Source: Mycolicibacterium iranicum (GTDB lineage: Bacteria; Actinomycetota; Actinomycetes; Mycobacteriales; Mycobacteriaceae). Taken from it: a stretch of DNA of 64,000 bases. Below, piece after piece: positions 9,558 through 20,100 of this stretch. Numbering within the stretch: the stretch's first letter is position 1; the number at the start of each line of letters is the position of its first letter. Under the pieces are notes generated by a model, which made no database searches, was not told the origin of the DNA, and was given only the letters and a program-made list of their open reading frames with translations. Where the stretch lies: assembly GCF_002101705.1 (NCBI RefSeq), contig NZ_LQPC01000065.1, positions 124,001 to 188,000 on the forward strand. The letters run 5' to 3'. A program made the translations under genes and the position numbers.

Positions 9558-10979
9558 CTACGCGACGCGACCCCACGTCCCGCTGTCCGCGACGGATACG
9601 CACACGGACTTCATTGCCTGCATGTAGCGCTGCACCGACTTCTTCGCAATCGGATTGTCGGGGTGCATGATCGCCATCACCGTGCCCTCGCCGTACCGGA
9701 AAATGTAGATCGTGAGCTGGTAGGAAAAGCGACCATCCGGATAGATGCCGATATTGTTCGCCAGGCCCATTTCGCCCGCCGCAAGAATGGCATTCAGCGG
9801 GGCGGCGCCGCCGTGCAGGAAATTGGTGACCGGGAAGTTCGGCCGCGGCCAATTCAGCGACGGCTCCAATTCCAGCACCCGGTAATACGGCACCTTCGCC
9901 ATGTTCAGACCGGAATCGAAAGCGGCCTGGGCCGCACCGGCGGCTTCGGCGAAGGTCACCGCTCCGATCGGAACGGTGATCGGGATCAGGCCGGTGAACC
10001 AGCCCTGCGTCATGAAGTTGTCGGACGCGGTGCGCGAATCCCTGGGCGTGAGGCCGTAGAACGTCAGTGCGCCGGTCAACTCGTGTTCGACCTGGGCAAG
10101 GCATGCGAAGAGCCCCCCGACGAAGCGCGCTCCCGCGCCCGAGGCAGCCGATTCGAAGCGCTCCGTCTGCGGAACGTCCAACAGGACTACGGAGGTCATT
10201 GTGCTGGTGGTGGACTCCGACGGGTTGCCCAACGGCAGCGGGAATTCCGGGAATCCGTTGTCGTTCTCCTCGGCGAAATCGATCCACGTCCTCACGCCGG
10301 GCGAATCCACGGTCAACTGGGAGGTGTACTCCCGCTCGCGGATGCAGAAATCGTCGAAGCTTCCGGCCTCGGGAAGTACCAGCGCTTCGCCGCCGCTGCT
10401 GAGCGCGGAATACATTCCGTTGGCTTCCATCATCGTGGTGCCGATCAGCGTCGCGTCGCCGTGTACGTGATCCATCGCGGCAAAAAAGGCGAAATAGCCG
10501 TCGTTCTGAATGATCCCGAATGTGAAGCAGCCCCATTCCAACGGATTCGGGATGTTCACCACGTGGGCGCGAATCTCGTCGACGGTCATGGTGCCGTGGT
10601 CGATCGGGACGAACGTGATGTCATCGGGGTCTTCCAGCGCGCGCCGGATGAACTGTCCATCGGCGGTCCGCTCGAACCAGCTACGGAAGGTGTCGTGCCG
10701 CCGCAGGTAGGCATTGACAGCGTGATCCATCGCGGCGACGTCGCACTCGCCCGCCACCTCACAGCTCGCGATGATCTGCCGGGAGAAGGTCCTACCTGAC
10801 TCATTTCGTTCAAAATAGTTACGCAGGTGCTGGCCCTGCATATAGCTGATCGGCACCGTGCTGACCGGCGCCTGCCTGGCTTTCTCGATGGACGCGGCCG
10901 TCGGATGCCACGAGGTGACCGACCCCGAACTCAGCGACCATTCCTCAAGTGCGCCAACCGTTATCTTCCCGATGCGCAA
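9558..10979 (-). CDS. papA3: Polyketide-associated acyltransferase PapA3-like
   Basis: A 473-residue condensation-domain-type acyltransferase. The catalytic HxxxD is DHVHGDATL, with His at about residue 171 and Asp at about 175. The text is PapA3-like throughout (SYMQGQHLRNYFERN, HDTFRSWFERTADGQ, LTPRDSRTASDNFMTQGWFTG). These enzymes move acyl groups from CoA or carrier protein onto trehalose. The start is TTG 10979 (MRIGKITVGALEEW), which keeps the family's conserved first residues; no ATG or GTG nearby does so. It is the first gene of the minus-strand set papA3, mmpL10, fadD23, PE, and diverges from the PKS gene. The inferred role is early acylation of trehalose before export. Confidence 0.88.
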   Translation of the reverse strand: MRIGKITVGALEEWSLSSGSVTSWHPTAASIEKARQAPVSTVPISYMQGQHLRNYFERNESGRTFSRQIIASCEVAGECDVAAMDHAVNAYLRRHDTFRSWFERTADGQFIRRALEDPDDITFVPIDHGTMTVDEIRAHVVNIPNPLEWGCFTFGIIQNDGYFAFFAAMDHVHGDATLIGTTMMEANGMYSALSSGGEALVLPEAGSFDDFCIREREYTSQLTVDSPGVRTWIDFAEENDNGFPEFPLPLGNPSESTTSTMTSVVLLDVPQTERFESAASGAGARFVGGLFACLAQVEHELTGALTFYGLTPRDSRTASDNFMTQGWFTGLIPITVPIGAVTFAEAAGAAQAAFDSGLNMAKVPYYRVLELEPSLNWPRPNFPVTNFLHGGAAPLNAILAAGEMGLANNIGIYPDGRFSYQLTIYIFRYGEGTVMAIMHPDNPIAKKSVQRYMQAMKSVCVSVADSGTWGRVA

Positions 10980-11193
10980 TACTGGGTCCCCCTGGTCCTT
11001 TTGCTTGGATCGGCTCCGGCCACCGCACTGTCGCTCGTCGCCGGATAAACATACCGAATACTGCGCCGAGGACGTCCGGCTAATCGGAGAGCCCTGGACT
11101 GCGGCACCACCCGGTCACGGGGCACAGTGACATAGGATCCGTCCACATTCGGTCGTGGGGGGTCACATTGATCGCCGGGGGGAGCACAGCCAC
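10980..11193. promoter_or_regulatory. Divergent promoter region papA3 / pks
   Basis: These 214 bases separate two divergent start codons and must hold the promoters of both the minus-strand papA3 operon and the plus-strand PKS gene. The most AT-rich part is around 11041-11062 (ATAAACATACCGAATACT), where a -10 element for either direction is plausible. A GGGGGG-rich ribosome site for the PKS lies at 11176-11183. I see no strong palindrome or recognisable operator. Confidence 0.4.
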
Positions 11194-14100
11194 ATGACAC
11201 CTGTCGAGGGGACCGACGAGTCGGCTCCACGCTTCGCGATCGTGGGATACGCGGGGCGTTTCCCGGGTGCCCGGAACACCGATGAGTTCTGGGACGTGCT
11301 GCGGGAGGGACGCGACGCGATCTCCGAGGTCCCCGCCGACCGCTGGGACGTCGAGGAGTTCTTCGACCCCCAGCCCGGGACACCCGGCAAGGTCGCCACC
11401 CGCCGCGCGGGCTTCGTCGAAGACGTGACCGGGTTCGACGCACCGTTCTTCGGCATGTCCACCCGCGAAGTTCGCCTGATGGACCCGCAGCACCGGATCC
11501 TGCTGGAGACGGCGTGGCGGGCGATCGAGCATTCGGGCACGGCCCCGACATCGCTGGCCGACAGCAATACCGGCGTCTTCATCGGTCTGGCCACCCACGA
11601 CTACCTGGGAATGGCCTCCGATGAGCTGACCTACCCCGAGATCGAGGCCTACATGGCCATCGGAACATCGAGCGCCGCTGCCGCCGGCCGCATCAGCTAC
11701 CGGTTGGGGCTGCAGGGTCCCGCGGTAGCCGTCGACACGGCGTGCAGCTCCTCACTGGTGGCGATACACCAGGCGTGCCAGGCCCTTCAGCTGGGTGAAT
11801 GCGACCTGGCGCTGGCCGGCGGCGCGAACGTCATCCTGACCCCGGCGACCATGATCACCTTCTCCAACGCGCAGATGCTCTCGCCGGACGGCCGCTGCAA
11901 GACGTTCGACGCGGCCGCCGACGGCTACGTGCGTGGCGAGGGCTGCGGCGTCATCGTCGTCAAGCGGTTGGAGGACGCGCTGCGCGACGGCGACCGCATC
12001 CGGGCCGTGATCCGCGGCAGCGCGATCAACCAGGACGGCGCGTCGGGCGGCCTGACGGTGCCCAACGGTGTCGCTCAGCAGCGGGTCATCTCCGACGCGC
12101 TGAAGCGGGCCGGCCTCCAACCCCGCGACGTCAGCTACCTGGAGGCGCACGGCACCGGAACCTCGCTCGGCGATCCGATCGAGGCGCAGGCGGCAGGCGA
12201 GGTCCTGGGCGCCGGACGCGATCCCGGTCAGCCGCTGCTGATCGGCTCGGCCAAGACCAACATCGGCCACCTGGAGGCGGCTGCGGGAATCGCCGGCGTG
12301 ATCAAGGTGATCCTGTCGCTCGAGCACGAGACGCTGCCCAAGCATCTGCACTTCGAGAATCCGTCGCCGCACATTCCCTGGGATCGGCTGGCCGTCGAGG
12401 TCGTCACCGAAACCACCCCGTGGGAGCGCAACGCCCGGCCGCGCGTCGCCGGGGTCAGCTCGTTCGGCTTCGCCGGGACCAATGCGCACGTCATCCTCGA
12501 GGAGGCGCCCGAGACGGCCCCCGCCGAGCAGGCTGAGCCGCAGGGCTTCAGCGTCGTGCCGCTATCGGCGCGCACCCCCGCCGCTCTGGCGCAGATCGCC
12601 GACGGGTACCGCAGCTGGCTCGACACCCACCCCGAAGCGACGCTGGCCGATCTGGCCTACACCGCGGGAGCGGGCCGGGCACATCTGGAGCACCGCGCCG
12701 CGCTGGTGGTCGACTCGCGAGACTCCGCCGTCGAGCTTCTGGGCGCGCTCGCCGACGACCGCCCGGCGCCCGGTCTGGTCCGCGGCGAATCCCACGACGT
12801 ACCAAAGACAGCGTGGCTGTTCACCGGTCAGGGCAGCCAGTACCCGGGCATGGCGCGCGAGCTGTTCGACACTGAGCCGGTGTTCGCCGCAACCCTGCGC
12901 CGGTGCGCGGACGCAGTCGCCGGAGTACTCGAAAAGCCTTTGCTGGAAGTCATTTTCGACGAGGCTTGGGCAGAGACGTTGCGCCACACCGCCTACGCCC
13001 AGCCCGCATTGTTCGCAGTCGAGATGGGTCTGGCGCATCTGTGGCAGTCATGGGGCTTCGAGCCAGACGTGGTGCTGGGCCACAGCGTCGGCCAGTACTC
13101 GGCGGCCTGCGTCGCAGGGGTTTTCAGCCTCGAAGACGGCATGCTGCTGATGGCCGAGCGCGGACGCCTCTTCGGCAGCCTGCCCCCGGGTGGCCGAATG
13201 GTCGCAGTGTTCGCCCCCGCCGAGCGTGTGGAACGTCTCACCGACGAGTACCCGACCTTGTCGGTCGCCGCCTACAACGGCGCCAGCACCGTATTGTCAG
13301 GGCCCGCAGGGGATCTCGAGCAGGCCGTCGGCGTGCTGTCATCGGACGGCGCCCGGTGCGACTGGCTGGAGACCAGCCACGCATTCCATTCAGCGCTGCT
13401 CGATCCGATCCTCGACCAATTCGAGGCCTACGCTGCCAACTTCAATTTCTCTGCGCCGCAGAAGATCCTGATCGACAACCGCACCGGCGAGGCACTCGGC
13501 AGGAGCGTCAGGCTCGACGGGCCCTACTGGCGCAGGCATGCGCGCCAGCCCGTGCAGTTCGCCAAGAGCGTGGACACCCTCGCCGGCATGAACTGCAAGG
13601 TCCTGGTCGAGATCGGCCCGCAGCCGGTGCTGACCGCAGCGGCTCTACGGGCGTGGCCCGATGTCGCGACCACACCGCGCGCGATCGCGTCGCTTCGTCG
13701 AAACACCGCAGACCACCGGCAGATCATCGAGGCCGTCGCCGACGCCTACATTCTGGGCCACGAGCCGGATTTCGCCGCCTTCCGCCGTGCCAACGCCCGC
13801 AAGCTCGACCTGCCCACCTACCCGTTCGAGCATCGCCAGTACTGGTTCAACGACAGTCAGAACAAGCAGGCGCAACCGCAGGCGCGAGGCCCGCAGACCG
13901 AGACGGTCCGCCTTCTTGAGGACGGACGCATCGAGGAGCTCGCCGCCCTCCTCGGCGGCACCGAGGGCGACAAGCAGACCCTCGATGTGCTGAGCAGGCT
14001 TGCCGCACAACATAATCAGCAGCGATCGTCGCAGTCGGTCGCCGATGACCGCTACGAGTTCGGTTGGCAGAAGTCGGCAACGCCCGCGACGGCCGCGGAG

Positions 14101-17100
14101 ACCAGCTCGTGGATTCTGGTCGGCGATGACACTGACTCGCTGCAGCCCCTGACCGATGTGCTGACCGCGCGTGGACTGCGGTACCGGATCCTGGGACAGC
14201 CGGTCTCCGACACCGACGAAGAGAAGTTCGCCGACACGTTGCGTGCAGCAGCTGGTGAGGATTCGTCGCTGCGCATCGTCGACGTCGCGGCCCTCGACGG
14301 CCGGACCGCCCCGTCCATGCAGGCGCTGCTGCGGATGCAGCATCGCGTCCTGGGGGGAGCCCGGCGCCTGCTGCGTGCCGCGCTCGCGGCCGAACTGCGA
14401 AGCCCGGTGTGGGTGGTCACGAGGGGCGCCCAACGAGTCACCGACACCGATTCGGTGTCGCCGGATCAGAGCTGCCTGTGGGGGTTCGGGCGCGCAGCAG
14501 CACTGGAATTTCCACAACTGTGGGGCGGGCTGGCGGACCTTTCCGCGGGCACCGCGGACGAATGGTCCCGGCTCGTCGACCGGATCGCCGCACCGCTCGA
14601 CTCCTCGACCCGGGAAGACCAGCTAGCGCTGCGCGATCAGACCGTCTACGTTCCCCGCCTGGTCCGCCGGCCGGCACAGTCTGCCGCCACTCCGCTGCAC
14701 TTGCGCGGTGACGCAAGCTATCTCGTGACCGGGGGGTTGGGATCGATCGGGCTGGAGATCGCCGGGCACCTGGCCGCCAACGGCGCCAGGCACCTGGTGC
14801 TGACCAGCCGTCGCACCCCCGGCGAGGCAGCCCAGCAGCGCATCGACATGCTGGCCGCACAGCACGGCTGCCAGATCAGGGTCGTCACTGCCGACGTCGC
14901 CGACGCGCACCAGGTCGCACGACTGCTGACCACCATCGCCGCCGAACTGCCGCCGCTGGCGGGCATCGTCCACGCCGCGGGCGAGATCGGCACCACAGCG
15001 CTCAGCAGTCTCGATGACGCGGAGGTGGATCGCGTCTTCGCCGGAAAGGTTTGGGGTGCATGGCATCTCAGTGAGGCGCTGGCGACGTCGAACGCTGACG
15101 TCAAACTCGACTTCTTCCTCAGCACCTCGTCGATCGCCTCGGTGTGGGGCGGATACGGGCAGACCGCCTACGGCGCCGCCAACGCATTCCTCGACGCTTT
15201 GGCCTGGCGCCAGCGCGAACAGGGCATCGCCGGGATCAGCGTGAACTTCGGTCCCTGGTCGACGGGCATGGCGGACGCGGAATCGCGTGCGCGTCTCGAG
15301 CAGCGCGGTATCAAGACACTCTCGCCCACCGATGCGCTGGCCGGCATGGCCGATGTGGCGGCATCGGCCGGGGCGCAAGGTGTCGTCGCCAAAGTCGACT
15401 GGTCGCGCTTCCTGCCCCTGTACCAGCAGGCGGGGCGCCGGTCCTTCCTCGCCGAACTCGAGCGCGAGGTACCCGGACAGCTGACGACGGAGGCGCCCGC
15501 GACGCGTTCGGGCAAGACCGCGCTGGTGGAGCGCCTCACCAATGCGCCTGTGCAGCAACGCCGAAAGCTGCTGATCGACTACCTGCGCAATGTGGTGGCC
15601 GAGGTGACCCGTGTCGACGCCGTCGAGATCCGTGAGGACGCCGGGTTCTTCGATCTCGGCATGGATTCGCTGATGGCCGTGGAGTTGCGGCGTCACCTCG
15701 AGCAGGGCGTGGGCGCCGAGATTCCGGTGACGCTGGCGATGGATCATCCCCGGCTCTCGGATGTCGCCGACTATCTGCTGGGCGAGGTGCTCGGACTCAG
15801 CGAGGCCGCCGCTGCGCCCCGACTCACGTCGGCGGTGACGACGCACACCGACGAACCGATCGCCATCGTCGCGGTGTCCTGCCGCTTCCCCGGCGCCCCC
15901 GATCCGGAGGCGTTCTGGGACGTGCTGGCCGGCGGTGTCGACGCCATCCGGGAGGTTCCGGAGGACCGGTTCGACATCGACGAGTTCTACGATCCCGACC
16001 CGGATTCTCCGGGCAAGACGTACACCAGGTTCGGCGGATTCCTGGACGGCATCGACGGTTTCGATCCCGAGTTCTTCGGCATCTCCCCGCGCGAAGCGGT
16101 CTGGATCGAGCCGCAGCAGCGGTTGATGCTGGAGACGGTGTGGGAGGGCCTGGAAAGGGCCGGATACTCGCCGGCGGCGTTGCGCGGCAGCCGCACCGGT
16201 GTATTCGTCGGTGTCGCCGCCAACGAATACGCCCACCTGCTCTCGTCCGAGCCTATCGACAAGATCGAGCCGCACTTCATCACCGGTAATGCGCTCAACG
16301 CCATCTCGGGACGGGTCGCGTTCGCGCTCGGCTTCGAAGGTCCGGCCGTGGCCATCGACACCGCGTGCAGTTCGGCACTGGTCGCCGTGCATCAAGCCTG
16401 CCTGGCGCTGCGGGCCGACGACTGCGACATGGCACTGGCCGGCGGCGTGAACGTCCTGCTGAGCCCGGTCACCGTGGTCGCGGCCTCGCGCGCCCGCATG
16501 CTTTCTCCCGTCGGGCGATGCAAGACCTTCGACGCCACGGCCGACGGCTACGTACGCAGTGAGGGCTGCGGCGTTCTGGTCCTCAAGCGATTGAGCGACG
16601 CCCAGCGCGACGGGGACCAGATCCGCGCGGTTATCGCCGGCAGCGCGGTCAACCAGGACGGCGCGTCCAGCGGTTTGACGGTGCCGAATGGCGGTGCGCA
16701 GCAACGTCTCATCACGTCGGTGCTGGCCCGCGCCGGGCTGTCGGGCGGCGACGTCGACTACCTGGAGGCGCACGGAACGGGCACACCGCTGGGTGATCCG
16801 ATCGAGGTGCAGGCGGCGGCCGCCGCCTATGGCGGGTCCCGAGTTCCCGACCGGCCCCTGCTGATGGGATCGGTGAAGACCAACATCGGCCACACCGAGT
16901 CCGCTTCCGGCGCTGCGGGTCTGATCAAGGTCGTGCTCTCGTTGCAGCACGGCGTGCTGCCCAAGAGCCTGCACTTCGACACCCCGTCGCCGCACATCCC
17001 GTGGGATTCGCTACCGGTGCGGGTGGTCGACGAGGCGGTCGCCTGGGATGCAAACGGCAGGCCCAGGCGTGCCGGGGTGAGCTCTTTCGGGTTCACCGGC

Positions 17101-20100
17101 ACCAACGCCCATGTGTTGATCGAGGAAGCGCCCGCGGTTCCGTCTGCGGCCGACGAGACCGCTGTCGAGATCATCGATGACGCTGTTTCGGAATCAGATT
17201 CGGAACCCGCGGAGGAGCAGGTGAGCGTGCTGCCGTTGTCCGCGCGGTCACCCGAGGCGCTCGCTGCGCTGGCCCGTAGGTACGAGTCATGGCTCGCCGC
17301 GAATCCCGACGTCGACCTCGCCAGCCTGTGCCTGACCGCCGGCACCGGCCGATCGCACTTCGACCATCGAGCCGCGCTGGTGGTCGATTCGGTGCAGACG
17401 GCGCGCGACGGCCTCGCCGAACTGGCCGAGAACCGGCTGCGGCCCGGTGTCGTGCGCGGTGAGACCGCCCACCACCCGACCACGGCGTGGCTGTTCACGG
17501 GGCAGGGCAGCCAGTATCCAGGGATGGCGCGCGAGTTGTTCGAGACGGAGCCAGTTTTCGCCGATACTGTGACCCGTTGCGCGGACGCCGTCGCCGACAT
17601 CGTCACCCGCCCGCTGCTGGAGGTGATGTTCGCCACCGATCGGGCAACCTCAGAGTTGTTGCGGCACACGTCCTTTGCGCAGCCGGCGTTGTTTGCGGTG
17701 GAGATGGGCCTGGCCCGGCTGTGGCAGTCGTGGGGCATCGAGCCCGATGTGGTGCTCGGGCACAGCGTGGGCCAGTATGCGGCGGCATGTGTGGCCGGGG
17801 TGTTCAGCGTCGAAGACGGTGCCCGGCTGATGGCCGAGCGAGGACGGCTGTTCGGCAGCCTTCCCGAGGGTGGGCGCATGGTCGCGGTGTTCTCCGACGC
17901 CAAGCACGTCGAGAACCTCGCGGGCGAGTTCCCGCGGGTGTCGGTTGCCGCATATAACGGGCCCAACACCGTGCTGTCGGGTCCGGGCGAGGATCTGGAG
18001 CAGATCGTCGAACGGTTCGGCGGCGAAGGCATCCGCTGCACCTGGCTGCAGACCAGCCACGCGTTCCACTCGGAGTTGCTCGACCCGGTGCTCGACGACT
18101 TCGAGTCATACGCGGCGCAACTAGAATTCGCGGTCCCGACGATGCCACTGGTCTGTAACCGCACCGGGGCCGTGCTGACCGCACAGTCGCCGCTTGACGC
18201 GCAGTACTGGCGGCGGCATTCTCGTCAGCCCGTGCAATTCGCGGAGAGTGTGCGCACCGTCGCGGCATTGGGCTGCTCGGTGTTGATGGAGATCGGCCCG
18301 CAGCCGGTGTTGACGGGTGCCGCGGCGCAGGTTTGGCCGGAGCATCTGCCCCCGCCTCGGGCGATCGCGTCCCTGCGCAAGAGCGTCAGCGACCGGCGAC
18401 AGATCGCCGACGCGTTGGCGGCGGCCTACGTCGGCGGGCACCGGCCCGATTTCGCTGCGCTGCACCGGCAGCCCGGTCTTCGGTTGGAATTGCCGACCTA
18501 TCCGTTCCAGCGGCGTCGCTTCTGGCCGAAGACCTCGGGAATCGCTCTCGACGGGCCGGTCGGCTCCGGAATCCTGGGAAGCGCCAAGGATCTCGCGTCC
18601 GGCGATTCGGTCTACACCAGCAGGCTGTCGGTCAAGTCGCAGCCGTGGCTTTCCGATCACGTCATCTACGGCACCGTCGTGGTGCCCGGGGCGACGTACG
18701 CCGCGATGGCGCTGACCGCGGTCGGCACCCCGGCGCATGCGAAGGAGGTGTTCTTCTACGAGCCGATCATCCTGCCCGAGAAGAGTTCCCGCGAGGTTCA
18801 GCTGACCCTGCATCCGCTGGAGAGCACCCAGTGGAAGTTCCAGGTGCACAGTCGCCCGTACGGCGAGAGTGGTGCCGAGTGGGCGCTCAATGCCGAGGGC
18901 ACGGTGGTAGCCGGCGCCGAGGATCATCCTGAGCCGGAAGACTCCGAGCCGGTCGACGATGTCCTCGAACGGCTGAACCGCATGCGTCCACAGGAGTTGT
19001 TCGAGACGTTCGCCGATCTGGAGTTGGCGTGGGGGCCGACCTGGTCGGGATCGCTGAAGTCGTTGTGGCTTGGCGACGGTGAAGCGGTCGGCGACATCCT
19101 GGTCGGCCCCGAGCTCGCCGAGCAGCTGGGCACCGAGCCGATGCACCCGGTGCTGATGGACCTGTGTACCGGTGTGGCGTTCCCGGCGTTCCCGGCGCTG
19201 CTGGCCGCCGAGCAGGGTGTCAACGATCTGTTCTTGCCGTTGCGGTACGGGCAGGTGTCGCTGCGGGAGAAGATGCCGCGCCGCTTCTATTGCCGCGCCA
19301 AGTGGCATGAGAGCGCCCTCGACAGCGAGACCCAGGTGTTCGACCTGGACTTCCTGGATCGAGATGGGCAGCGACTGGGCGGGATTCGAGAGTTCACCGT
19401 CAAACGCGCACCCCGTGAGGCCCTGTTGCGCGGACTGGGCGGCGACGCCACCCGGCTGCTGTACACGCTGGGATGGCACGAGGTCCCACCCACGCCCGCC
19501 GACGGCGCCACCGTGCACGGCACCTGGCTCGTCGCCGGGTTCGACGAGCTCGCGAGCCTGGTGCCCGGCTGCATTCCGGTCGACCGCACCACGAATCCGG
19601 AGCTGCTCGGAAAGCTGCTCGCAGACGCCAAGGAACGCGGTGTGCCGTTCTCCGGAGTGGTCTGGCATCCCAGCCCACCGGCGACAGACGAGTTCACGAC
19701 AGACGTCGCCGCACGGATCGAAGGCGAGATCGCCCACCTGCTCAGCGCCGTGCACACCGTGCAGGGCGGCAGTGTCACGTTGCCCGGCGGGCTGTGGATC
19801 GTCACCGAGCGGGCTGTGGCGACCGAGTCCGGCGAGCCCGTCGACCCGGTGCAGGCTGCGCTGTGGGGTTTCGGGCGGACCACGATCAACGAGGAGCCGG
19901 CGCTGCGCACCAAGCTCGTCGACTGCGACGGGACCCCCGAGGCCGTACAGGTACTCGCCAACCTGCTGGCAAGCCCGATCGAGGAGCCCGAACTGGCTGT
20001 GCGGCAGGGGAAGTTGCTGGCATCGCGGTTGCTGCCGTGGGCCCGCAGTGGTCACCTGAGCGTTCCGCGTGGCGGCGACTACGTCCTGGCGCCCACCGAG

